Notes under the pieces: model-generated
Told to the model about the DNA's origin: nothing
Databases searched by the model: none
The model's input: only the letters and a program-made list of their open reading frames with translations
Made by a program: the position numbers and the translations under genes
DNA from: Isochrysis galbana
Lineage: Eukaryota; Haptophyta; Isochrysidales; Isochrysidaceae
Assembly: GCA_018136815.1 (NCBI GenBank)
Contig: CM030936.1
Coordinates: forward strand, 6,906,382-6,970,381
Direction of reading: 5' to 3'
DNA length: 64,000 nucleotides
Part shown: positions 28,484-40,079 of the stretch, piece by piece
Position numbering within the stretch: position 1 is the first letter of the stretch
Layout: each line of letters starts with the position of its first letter

Positions 28484-29897
28484 CGAACCGCTGCGAGTGC
28501 AGCCTGGGCCACCCCCCAGCCCCTTGATCGCACCGGTCATCGTGACGCCCACCCCGCCACCGCAACCGACGCTCGCAAGTACATCACTGAGCGTCGCCAC
28601 GTTGCGACTGACATTAAGCCCTGCGCGCGCCTCCTCGGCCTGCAACGGTGCGCCTCGCGTATCTTCCTCAGCGGCCGCCTGCTCTACGAGCGCCCGTCGC
28701 TCCGCACGGCGCGCTACCTCCATCTTCTTGGCCGCCGTGGCCATAGCCTGCCGGCGCTTTTCGTCCTCCGCCTCAACCGCAGCGCCCACCGACGGCGGCC
28801 GTGCGGCTGGCGGCGTTCGGCCAAGCACGAGCGACGCCTCCGGCGCGGCCCCCCGCTGGAGGCCACTGCGGGGCAGCGAGAGCCCGTCCTCGACCAGCTG
28901 CGTGGGATGCTCGCCCATCGCCGTCACCCCGTGCGAGTGAGCCGGAGCTGATTGTCCCTTCGTCAAGCTGGTGGCCCCTGCACGTGCGATCTGCCCGAGA
29001 CCGGCGCGAAGAACTTGGTCGGCTGAGACGTCGTTCTCCAAGAGCGCCTCGGCCGCCGCCCGCGCCTCCTCCTCCTGTAGTGCGCGCTCTGCCACCGCCG
29101 CCGCCGCCGCCGCCCGCCGCGCCTCTGCCTCCGCCTCAGCCTTGGCCCGGCGTTCAGCCGCCGCCGCCTTGGCTGCGGCACGGGCCGCCGCCGCCTCCAC
29201 CTCGCGCCACCGCTCCTCCTCGAGCGCGTGGGTCTCTCTCGCCAGCCGCGCCTCAGCATCCGCCCGCTGCGCTGCGGCTGCCGCCGCGGCGTCCCGCTCC
29301 TTCAACTCGGCCTCCCTCGCCTCGGCCAGACGCCGCCGCCAGGACAAACCGGCACCCGCCTCTTCATGCGGCGCCTCCTTCGCAGAGGCTCCCTCGTTGC
29401 CGCTCGCGGGCGCGAGCTTCTCCTCGCGCGGCGGTCGGAGCAACGGCTTGACGGCCTCGGCGGCCTGGCTGCCCTCGAGCAGCGCATCAAGCTGCTCGTC
29501 CGTCAGCCGCCGCAGAGCCGCCGGATCGAAATCAGAAGACGGTTCATCTGAAGGGGCGAGTGACGGCCCACTCGTTGATGCGGCCCGCCGCCTGACTGGA
29601 CTGCGCTCCAACGGCAGGCCGCCGCTCGGGCCGGAAGTCGCGCGCCGGCCTGCCACTGGTCCTGCAGTGCGCATGCCGGAGGGGGCACCTCTGCGTCCCA
29701 CCGGCGGCTTCAGGGCTCCCGGCGTCCTCTTGTCGGGGGCCGGCTTGGGATCTCGGACGCCGCCCGTCCCCGCCACGTTCTCCGCGTCCTCAGCGTGCTC
29801 CTCCTTTCTCCGAGGGGGCCGCGCCGCTTCCTCGTGTTGCACCGGATGCGGCGCCCGGGGCGGCATCTTCTGCCTGCGGCCGAGGGAGCCGAAGGGC

Positions 29898-29934
<37 letters not shown>

Positions 29935-30799
29935 CGGCGGGGCCTTCTGCCCGTGCCTGAGGCTTGGGCCTCAGGCCGCCGCCGCCTGCTCTCCCGCTCT
30001 TGGCGGTAGAGGCGGCGATCGCCGCCTCCACCTCTAGCGACTCCAGCCGGCCGCCGGCCGCGCGTCGTATGAGTGATTCCTGCACACCCACCTTGCGCGC
30101 GAGCACGACGGCGTCCAGCAGTGCCCGGTCGCCGTGCTCGGCGGCTTCGAACAGCCTCTCCTCCGCCGCCACCCGCCGCTCCGTCGCCTCCACCTCAATC
30201 ATCTCGACGATGCCGGCATGGCCGAGCCGCCGCGCATTGTCGAGCGCGGTGCCATCCTCGTCCCTCGGTTCCAGCTTGCAGCCCGCGTCGAGCAGCAGCC
30301 GCACCACGTCGGCTCGGCCGAAGCAAGCAGCAACAATGAGTGGTGTCGAGCCGTCTCTCCGCCGCGCCTCCACGTCCGCCCCTGCGCGCAAGAGAGCCCT
30401 CACACACTCGATCCTCCCACTCTCGCAAGCGGCGTACAGAGCGCTCCTCCCATCTCCCGCGGCCGATTCGACTGAAACGGCTCTCTCCGCGAGGAGAAGA
30501 TGGACGCAGGCAGTCCTCCCCTCCCTGGCCGCAATCCAGAGCGGCGTGAGCCCTCCGGAGAGCGTGCGGATCGCGGGAGAAGCGCAGGAGAGAAGAAGAG
30601 AGCGAACGCATTCGGTGGCTCCCGCTTTGGAAGCTGCAAAGAGAGCCGTCTGGCCGTCAGGGCCGTGGGGGGCGTCGAGGAGGGAGCGAGAGAGGGTGGA
30701 GAGGCCTTCGGTGGCGAGGGACTTGAGCAGACGACGCGTTGCCGCCTCGTTGCCTGCTTGGGCCGAGGAGAAGAGCTTGACAGATAGCTCTTCTGACAT
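28484..30799 (-). CDS. ankyrin-repeat protein with Ala/Glu-rich coiled coil (3' end in gap)
   Basis: ATG at 30799 starts MSEELSVKLFSSAQAGNEAA. Residues about 10-200 hold five or so ankyrin repeats (DGQTALFAASKAGATECVRS, GLTPLWIAAREGRTACVHLL, GRSALYAACESGRIECVRAL, GSTPLIVAACFGRADVVRLL), which bind partner proteins. A Gly/Pro-rich disordered part follows, with a poly-Gly run coded by a GCC/CGC repeat near 29905-29930. Residues about 530-640 are an Ala/Glu/Arg-rich helix, probably a coiled coil. The frame is open until the gap at 28483; the real C-terminus is unknown. It looks like a host scaffold or regulatory protein. A 530-bp CT array (GA on the coding strand) begins about 66 bases upstream of the ATG. 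Confidence 0.8.
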
Positions 30800-30862
30800 C
30801 TCCCTCTCAGGCAGGGGAGGAGAGAGAGTGTCTCTCCCACTTTGTTTTCTCTCTCCCCCTCT

Positions 30863-31915
<1,053 letters not shown>

Positions 31916-33066
31916 TCACCCTACCATGAGCCCCCCCGCGAGCACCCCGAAGGAGAGGCCCAGGAGCACCACGTACGCGACGAGAACGGCGTCGCCTTGG
32001 CTCGGCATGAGGGCGCGCCCCGAGAGGGCCTGGTAGACGCCCACGCCGAGCACGGCGTAGCCCGTCCCATTGTGCGCGACCGCTGCGCCTGAAGGGTCAT
32101 ACTGCAACTAAGTTTATACTTAGTTCGCCCATGGGGGGGCACGAGCCCCCCTCTCTCTCCACTCCTCCCCTGCCATGGGGGAGGAACCACCCACTCTCCT
32201 GGCACGCCTGATGGCTTGCCAGGAGCACACAGCCCTGCTGACCCATTCCTCTCCCCACAGGCCCGCCTGATTCGCCCGCCCTGGCCCGTCGTGGCCTGCC
32301 CATCCCTCTGACCAGCCCCTCCTCCCCCTGGGCCCCCCTGATCAGGACCCCCCAGCCAGCTCCAGTCGACTGGCAGGGGCTCGAGAGCCAGCGAGGGAGA
32401 GGCAGGAGGGGCCAGGGCCATGCCCCAGCCTCACCTGCCCCCTGAGCTGCGCTCCCAGGCCCCTGCCGGCCTCCTGGGGACCTGAAGAGGGGCCGCAGGC
32501 GCGCGCCATGGGCCCCCGCCGCAGGAAAGAGAGGAGGAAAAGGGAAGAGGGAGGGGAGGGGGGAGCGGCAGCTCTCCCCTCCGGCAGAAACGTGTCTTCT
32601 CGCCCCGTTTGGGTAAGAGAAGACGGGGGCGCCAGAGCCAGGAAGGAAGGGCCGCGGCTCGCCGCGGCCACTCGCTTCGGCGAGGAGAGATTAGCGCTCC
32701 TGGGCCCCTATTCACGAGTGCCCCCCCCCCCCCCCCGCGTTGCTTTTACCCGAAAGGGGTTTTCCCCCAGCGTGGACTCGAGGAGAGGACGTGCTGGGGT
32801 GCGCGGGGTCGGTGCGTGCACTGGGGGGAGGACAAATATCGAGGGGAGGGGGCAGTGCCCCCTCCCCCCGGTAGCACTCGGACACCTGGCCCGTCAGGCA
32901 TGGCGGGATTCCGGGACGGAAAAGTTGTGTCCGATTAGCTAGTGGGGTTGGCTAGGATATAACATTAATTATTTTATTTTATTGAAGGGTCATACTGCGC
33001 GTCCGCTGTCACATCAGTCCTCGCCGCTATGCTGAGCGGCATGCAATACCGTGGGTACAGCAAGCA
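31916..33066 (-). pseudogene. membrane-protein exon split by a retroposon
   Basis: Outside the retroposon (32106-32982) the minus-strand frame is continuous across the duplicated target: upstream part 33066-32983 (YPRYCMPLSIAARTDVTADA, then QYDPS), downstream part 32105-31916 (SGAAVAHNGTGYAVLGVGVY, then DAVLVAYVVLLGLSFGVLAG and GLMVG stop). The second part has one or two hydrophobic helices. The insertion brings stops in frame, so the protein is broken in this allele. Upstream the exon runs into LINE tail sequence near 33067. I do not recognise the family; it may have been a multi-pass membrane protein. Confidence 0.4.
32090..32998 (+). mobile_element. hairpin-ended retroposon, copy 2 (877 bp)
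   Basis: The element is 32106-32982, flanked by a perfect 16-bp duplication tgaagggtcatactgc (32090-32105 and 32983-32998). It starts with AACTAAGTTTATACTTAGTT exactly at the TSD border and ends aacattaattattttatttt plus AT. It is nearly identical over its length to copy 1 (4502-5369, reversed), including the C/G homopolymer near 32730. No open frame is conserved between copies except low-complexity ones. Confidence 0.9.
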
Positions 33067-33192
33067 CGCCGTGGCGCACGAGGGGAGGAGTCGCGAGGCA
33101 AGTGGAGGGAGTGGGAGGGAACGCGGGCGTGGCTGCGAGGAAAGTTTGTGCAAAGCCGCGCGTGGGGTGAGAATATTAAGAAGTTTTTTTTT
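33067..33192 (+). mobile_element. LINE 3' tail
   Basis: From 'gtggcgcacgaggggagg' to 'gagaatattaagaagttttt' the sequence matches 34062-34183, the 3' UTR end of the next LINE. Only the last 125 bases of this copy are present. Its T run abuts the body of the following fragment. Confidence 0.8.
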
Positions 33193-34183
33193 ACAAAGTG
33201 GAATTTGACAACGACACCTTCCACGCACGTGCCGGTCATTGAAAAGACTCTGAGCAGACTCACAATTCTCGCTAGAGGCCTCGTACCCCCGGATAGACCC
33301 TCGGCCGCACGCACCCCAGATGGGACAATAGGCTTCTAATAGGTTCTATTAAGAGGTCAAGAGGTCTACCAGACCTGTTACCTGTTAATAGGTAATAGGT
33401 AAAAAAAAACTATCTAATATTCTCGCCTCGCGCGTGGCTATAGGTACCGCTATCGTAGCCACGCCCAGATCATCTCAGATCCCTTCCTCTCCCTAGTAAC
33501 TAAGCTCAGAAGTCAGAAACCAATCGTATTCATATAATTATAATAAATCTTACTGATAGATCTATAATATTATTAAAATGAGTTTTATTTTGACCTGTTA
33601 CGGACCTATTGCGACCTGTTAATATGTCCTCTTAATAGGAAGAGGCCCCCAAAACCTGTTGACCTTGTACCTGTTGTCCCATCCGGGGCACGCACCAATA
33701 ACGCCTCCCAAGGGAGAAAACCTAAACTCAAGTCCCCGCGGGAGCTTTGCGCCCCCGTCTTTACGATCAACGACAAAGGCGCGCTAACGTTGGGCACAAA
33801 CCTGTCCGCGGTAGCGCAAGCGCTCCGCATAGTGGATAGACTCGCCTAACCGCGCACAAAACAAAGCCGCGACTCACTCGCCCGCCTTCCTGACCTCCGC
33901 CCTCAGACTCTCAGACTCCCCGCGATTCAACCGCCCACCCCACTGACACAACAAGGGAACATGGAAACCGATAGCCCGATGGCGCAGGAGGAAGGAGAGG
34001 ACATCCTATCGGGGATCGGAACACACCGTCTGCTACAAGGAACCCCAAACACCCAGCCCCTAGGTAGCGCACGAGGGACGAGCCGCAAGGCAGGTGGGGG
34101 GAGGATGAGAGTGGCGGGCGTGGAAGCACAATAAAGGTGCGGAGTCGCGCGCGCGGCGAGAATATTAAGAAGTTTTTTTTCTG
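33188..34183 (+). pseudogene. LINE ORF2 C-terminus and 3' UTR, interrupted by a MITE
   Basis: The plus-strand coding part runs YKVEFDNDTFHA, then VPVIEKTLSRLTILARGLVP and PPDRPSAART up to 33314. It resumes after the MITE with QGRKPKLKSPRELCAPVF and ends GALTLGTNLSAVAQALRIVD, RLA and stop at about 33849. It is the same protein end as at 22512-22811. The 3' UTR runs to a T run at 34183 after 'gagaatattaagaag'. One-base frame errors exist besides the insertion. Confidence 0.85.
33307..33695. mobile_element. hAT-like MITE (373 bp) in a LINE
   Basis: The element is about 33315-33687, flanked by the 8-bp duplication gcacgcac (33307-33314 and 33688-33695). Termini are cccagatgggacaa and, on the other strand, cccggatgggacaa: 14 bp with one mismatch. 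Subterminal repeats of 'cctgttaataggtaatagg' type are present inside. It has no coding capacity. An 8-bp duplication is typical of hAT transposons. Conceptual removal rejoins the LINE reading frame at the duplicated site. Confidence 0.85.
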
Positions 34184-34507
34184 CATCCATAAGAGCTGCC
34201 ATACAATTTGAACGTGCGAGCGTGAGAAAGTAGCGGCACAAGATGTTGGATGCAGGATAATGTGACCCTCCGTAATCCTCGTCCCTCCCCACAACTACTT
34301 CCTAAGTGCGCAGATCGAGCCTTCCTTCCAGGACTCCGTAGCAGCGTAGGTAGTACCGCTCGCTCGGATGCACTTTGGCAAATGAACGATGCCGCTGCGA
34401 AGCGTCGAGCGCGGCAGCGTACAGCGACGATGGCGACACGGACAGGAAGTTGCCGTCTCCGCCTCCACAACCAGGAACGCGCTCGCAACTAGCCGCTCGC
34501 ATGCTGA
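34184..34507. other. 3' flank of UBA1
   Basis: About 320 bases between a LINE end and the stop codon of the ubiquitin E1 gene; presumably the 3' UTR and terminator of that gene. No separate gene is seen. Confidence 0.5.
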
Positions 34508-37500
34508 TCATGCATAGCTTCGGTAGAGAATCATGGGCACCTCGACGTCCTCCTCGAGAGTTTCGTCGTAGCAACTCGCCTGGAGCTGGATCCATCGTGA
34601 AGCGCCATCGGGTACTTGCCCCGAGAGCTCCGCCGCAATGGTCCCAACTAGCATGGGCATCCACCGGCTCTGCGCGGCCGGAGGTGAAAGCGAGGAGTAG
34701 ATTGTCATGCCGCCAAGGGAGAGGAATGACACCTCCCGGTGGAATCTCTCCTCGAGCTCATCGACAAGGGAGGAGAGTGGTAGCTCCGCGCCCCTGTCAA
34801 TCTGTGGGCAGGCGTGGGCAGTCGGTCGGGCAGTCCGCACTAGCAAGCAAGGTACAACGGCAGAGAGTGCAGCGCATGGGCGTATGGGATCCGTCCGCAA
34901 GACCCTCACCTCCACTCGATCCCACTCCGTCCAGACCTCCGCATTAACCTGGCCATCGATTGCTTGCAGGGTGTACTGTGCGGGAGGCTCGGGCTCGGAC
35001 TCGGCGAGAAGCGGTAGCGCGAGGTTCAGATAGGCGTTGCGGTAGGCGCCGAGCGCCTTCTCCGCAGACATGGCTTGGCCTCCGTTGACCTCGGAATTGG
35101 AGCGGGCTCCTTCCAAGGCGCCAAGCGTGGCGAGCTTGAGGAGCTCTACGCCGATGAGGCCGACGGCGGCGGCAGTTGCGGTGGCGATGGCCGGGACAAT
35201 CTTGCCCGCGACGAGCTTGGTCTTATGCCGGTCGGCGATGGGGATGCCATAGTTTGTTGCCCGCAGGTTGGATGCGGCGGTGATGAAGTCGATGTGCCCG
35301 TTGGCATCGTCATCCTTCTCAAATGTCTCTTCCTGCGCCGCAAATGCGGCCGCAAGGCGCTCGTTGCGATCCTGCCCTGAAGACGTGCCGTCAACGGCGG
35401 CCGCGGCCGCGGCGTCGATGGCCTCGAGCAGCTGCCAGAGAGAATGATCGCTGCTTGGAGCGTCGCGATCTACTGCGGCGGAGCCGGACACGTCCGCAGC
35501 CTGCAGTGCCGGCAACCCGAGCGTTCGCGCCTTGAGGCGGGAGGCGGCCAGCACGAAATCCATGTGTGCTGGTATGGATGCGTCGAAAGGCGTCGGCTTG
35601 GGCATGAGGCGGGTGCCTGCGTGAGGGAGCGTAGCGCAGATGGGATCATGGGCGCGGCGAGGGAGACGTGTGCGCGTGTCGATGCGGTGCGCAGTGCAGC
35701 CTCGGTGTGTGGGGTGGCCGTTCGCGCTGCTAGGGTTCGCAGCGTCCCTCCTGGCCAGCGGGCAGGGTGGCATATTCACGCACCTGACCAGAATGGGGCT
35801 CCCGTCTCGCTCACTTTGTCCGGCGGGTTGAGGACGAGCAGATCGCGAATGGACGCGTCAAACATCCTATTGAACAAGCGCACCGCCCAGGCGACGCAGC
35901 CCGCGGCATCACGTGGGCGCCTGGCTGTAGCCTCGTAGACGGCGCGAATACTGGACTCGGGCCCGCCGGCCTCTTCATCGTCACCGTCACCCTCGTCCTG
36001 GGCAGTGGCAGCTCGCTGGTGAGTGCCGCCTGTCAACTGGGCGCGGAGCGCGTCGGGTGCCGCAAGCCACGTGTTGATCGCGCGCGGCGCCTGCCGAAAC
36101 TCTCCCTCGAACAAGTCACGCGCCCACTGCACGCAGTGCTCGACGACGTAAGGAAATGTCTTCAACGTGCAGACGGGGATGGAGTCGTCGGGCGGGTCCA
36201 CCGAGGAGCCGTAAGAGGCAGAAAGCCCAGGCAGGATCACCTACTTGCCCAGGGGGTGAGCACAGCGTGCTGGACGCCACGTGGCACAGCGACGCCGGGG
36301 CAACTGCTCATGCCAGGGCGAGGGCAAGAGAGCACACGAAGGAAGAGGCTGCGCACCTGCGTGTTGGCTTTGGTGCCCGATGTGCCCGACTCGAGAAGAG
36401 GCTTCCTGCGGAAGGCGCAGGTCAAGGCCAGGCGGGCTGACCAACGCGCCGCAGCTCGTGGGTACGCCAACAGCGGCACGCGCTCCGTGGCTCGGGGCAC
36501 GCCGCTTGGCGTGCGCCTCACCTGTGGAGCACACACATGCGATCGACGAACAGTCGAGCGTCCACATTGTCGAGCGCGTTGATGGTGGCGTCCAGGCTTC
36601 CCCAGAAAGACTCGTCGAACGGCTTGCGCCCATCTGAGGCTCCGACGCGAGCCTCGTGCGCGACGACTCGGAATGCTGGGTTCATCTCGACGCACCTGTG
36701 TCGGGACGGACGAGGCGAGCGGCATGATGCAGCACAGAGAGGCGGGCTCGGATGCGGCGGGAAGTTGGCGCCCGACGGCGCGACGGCCGCCTTGCACCCT
36801 GGCGATGGGGCGTGTCAATCGCGGTATTCCATGCCTGCGCGAGGGGCACGGGGACGGCTCTCACTTCTCAGCTGCGCACGACGACTTGGCCTTCCCGACG
36901 TCGCCTGGCCGAAACAAAAACTGTCGATTCAGGTTGGAGCGCTCGATCGAGTCCATGTCGGTGACGTGCACGCAGCCACCGTCGGTCGCTGCGCCGAGGA
37001 GTGCCAGCTGCTTGAGCCACTCGCAGCCCAGGGCGCCGGCTCCGACGACGAAATACTTGCCCTTGCGAAGCCGGCTCAGCGCCGCATCGCCGATAACGGC
37101 GCGGGTGCCATCATAGCGGTCGTTGCGCGGCGCGCAGTCGGCCTCGGTGGGCCGGCAGGCGGGCAGTGCTTCCGCCGCATCCCAGTAGAGGAACTGACGA
37201 AGTGGAGTGAACTTGGATGTGGCGGCCTTGAGTACTTCCTGAGCCGCAAATCCGCCGATGAACGACGAGACCGGACTGAGCGTGCCTGGAAGAGGGTCGA
37301 GGCGAGGAGCGAGTGAGGGCGGCGCAGGGGCGCGGGCCACCCGACGAGGAGGCGGGCGGCGAGCACGCACCCGCAGAGGTGGCGCCAAAGTCACGCAGCA
37401 GTTGTTCGTCAATCCTGTCCTCGGGGACGATCCGCGACGCGCGCACCGCTGTCAGGAGCGCCTCGCCGCGCGCCGGCGAGGCAGGAGGCGCATCAGGCGG

Positions 37501-38806
37501 TATCGCGTGCGCGCAGCAGAAGGCGGCATGCAGATTTAGGGAGCGCCAGCGGGACCGCCCGCCCACTTCGTGCATCAGGCGGAGCAGGGATTTGGTCGGT
37601 GCCTCGGTGATTTCGTGGAGGGGCGAGAAGCGGAGAAGCGACGGCTGCTTCACCTGCACCACGCGGCCCCCGCCGGTGAAGCGCCCCGCCCCTGGCTCGC
37701 CGGCCACGCCCTCGCCGCCGATACCGACAAAGCTGAAGGTGTGCCTGCCCGTGACCTTAACGGCGAAGAGGCGATCGTCGCCGCAGAGCGCGCTCATGCC
37801 ACCCAACTCCTCGAAGCGCACCACGTCGCCATCCTGCAGGCCGTGGGGCTGCTCCGGAACCGTCGTCGCTGATCTGCGCGCACCGCCGCCGGCAAGTCGA
37901 GGGTGGGGAGGGGGGTGGGAAGACGAGTGAGGCGCCGAGCGAGGGTGTAGACGCAGCGCCGGGCGGCGCTTGGAAGCCATACAGCTCTGCGCACGGGCCG
38001 CCGCGTGCGCCTCACCCTGTGGCACCGCCCTCGACGTGTTCGAGGAGCGCGCTGCGCGGCGGCTCGCCGTCAGCGTCGGCGACCTCAAATTCTTCACCAA
38101 AGTCGCAGAACACACCGCCGAAGAGCCCGCGCGACCAGCAGGCCACCAACTTGACCCCGGCGGTGCGCACGGCCACGGAGAGCCGCAGCAGCGCTGGGTA
38201 GTCCATGTCGCACGCGACGACCACCGTGTACTTTCGCAGGGCATCTGCTCGCGCCCACCACTCGCGGGCGGCCAACCCCTCTCCCTTGCCGGTGCCCTCG
38301 CCCCTTCCGCCCAATCCTTTCACACTTCCTTCTCCCTCCACTAACCCCCCCCCCCCTTCCCCCCCCCCTCCCTTCCCTCCTCCCTCTTCCCTTCCTCTCT
38401 CCACTCCTCCCTCCTCCCCTCCCTCCCCTCCTCCCTTCTCCCCTCCCTCCTCTCCCTCCTCCTTCGGCACGAGCTCGACTTGCACGTACTCGTTGAGAAG
38501 CGCGAGACGTTGGGCGGCTCCTTCGTCTCTCCTCCTCCCTACCCCTTCCTCACGCGCCAGCCACGAGGAGGAGAGCTCTGAGAGCTGGAGAGAAGCCCCA
38601 TCACTCACATGAAGGCCGCGGGGCCCCGCGAGAGCGAGAGCCTTTGCCAGTTCTGCTCCTAGGCCAGACAGGCCGAGAAGGAGCACAGTCGCACGAGACA
38701 ACGAACGCTGTGCCGCATGTCCCATCACGTACAGCTGGCGAGAGTAGAGGCCCTCGTCCACATCTCCCGACGACCCGCCGCGCAGTCGACGTGACGCGAC
38801 CCCCAT
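34508..38806 (-). CDS. UBA1: ubiquitin-activating enzyme E1, eight exons
   Basis: Exons: 38806-38016, 37873-37371, 37285-36865, 36695-36522, 36405-36357, 36240-35784, 35616-34910, 34801-34508. All introns are GT-AG, phases agree, and the sum is 3396 nt (1131 residues; human UBA1 is 1058). Inactive adenylation half: [17 protein letters not shown] (41-57). Active adenylation half: [14 protein letters not shown] (about 439-452) and the ATP loop [12 protein letters not shown] (513 on). Catalytic cysteine is Cys670 in [11 protein letters not shown]. Then [44 protein letters not shown], and a C-terminal ubiquitin-fold domain ending SYA. It adenylates ubiquitin, forms the E1 thioester and hands it to E2 enzymes. 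Unusual: a Glu/Gly-rich insert at about 115-178 in the first domain. It appears intact despite surrounding transposons. Confidence 0.95.
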
Positions 38807-39144
38807 CGCGCTCCTTTTCTTTACTTCCTAGAGTTTGGTAGACGGCGGAGAACTTCAGGTACTCCATACTAAGGGCGCACCATTAAAGAGGGAGAGAGAG
38901 AGGGAGAGAGAGAGAGAGAGAAACAGATAGAGTCGTTTTGCTTCTTGACATAGAAAGATCGTGGTGGGTGAAGAAAGGAGAAAGTACTATACAAGATACT
39001 CCTGAGTTGTTAGATTTTGTCGCCAAATTCACTCGAGTCTAACGACGGAACGACGGACGACTATGTTTGTACCCCTGGTTTATGAGCTTACGTGATTTAA
39101 TAATTAATTGAACGCATACTGTCGACTTCGACATGCACATCACC
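38807..39144. other. UBA1 upstream region
   Basis: The probable promoter and 5' UTR of UBA1. It contains a GA-rich tract near 38885-38930 and AT-rich sequence up to about 39110. No further gene is visible. Confidence 0.5.
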
Positions 39145-39261
39145 CTTGCGCGCCTTTGGCCAAGGCCTCGAGCCCCAACGGGTCAAGTTAGCAGGCGTTT
39201 AGGCCAAGATCATCATGTGCCGCAGACGACAGTGTGTCGCATCCGCGATCGACTTCCGACC

Positions 39262-40079
39262 TTAACCCTAGTAGAGCCGTAGTCCGTAGTCCTCCAGGAG
39301 GACGCTCAGAAAGTCTCGAGTACTTATGGCTATATTTGGAGACCCTATGGGCCTTGGGAGGGCCCTAGGGGGCCTCCGGATCGGAAATAGGGCCCCTCCT
39401 AGGCCTGGGTAGATATCCCAATCATGAATTCTTCAACTATGCTTGCTTTTAGCTAGAACGTTGCCACGAAAAGTTGGCGCGAGCCCCCGTTTCCCTCCTG
39501 CATTCCTCTCCCCCCCTCCCCCGCCCTTTCCCCCCTCGGGTCCTCTCTGTGACGAAACTACACCCCCTCCCTTTTTCACCTCTCAGCCTCGTTCTTTTCT
39601 GCATGCACAGCCCCCCCCCCCCTCCGCTTGACCCCTTTCACCCCCCTCCCGCGAACTCCCACCGGCGCAGCCCCCCCCCCGCCCCCCCCCCCCCCTCCCC
39701 TCCCCTGCCATGCCGGCCTCAGCTTGTGGCACGCAAACAGCCCACACGCTCCCTCCCTCTCGACGTACGGTGACGCAGCCGAGGCCTCGAGACTTGACCC
39801 CCTCAGAAGTAAGGGTGGAGAAGGTGAGCAGGGTGCGAGGAGCTAGGGTGACGAAGGCAATCGTGATGTACCAGCCCCCGAACCGCCAGCCGAAGATCAT
39901 GGACAGGAACGCGACGAAGGTCGAAGGAACGAGGCATTCAAGGCGGCCAAGCAGTGTGGCAAAGAAGGAAGGTAAGCGCAACATTACGTAGGTGAAGTGG
40001 GCAGATGAGTACGATCAGTTCGATCCCCATCTGTTTCGCTCACCTCTACCTCGCGAGGACGCTCGATTCTAGCAGGGGG
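39262..40079. mobile_element. 818-bp insertion between 28-bp direct repeats
   Basis: The 28-bp sequence beginning gtgtcgcatccgcgatcgac occurs at 39234-39261 and 40080-40107, both times in frame with LINE ORF2. The segment between is not LINE-like. It has C-rich tracts near 39520-39700 and, on the minus strand near 39984-39830, a hydrophobic frame (FVAFLSMIFGWRFGGWYITI) that could be an exon of a captured gene. Its ends show no inverted repeats. A 28-bp duplication is long even for target-primed insertion, so a duplication-and-deletion origin is also possible. Confidence 0.6.
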
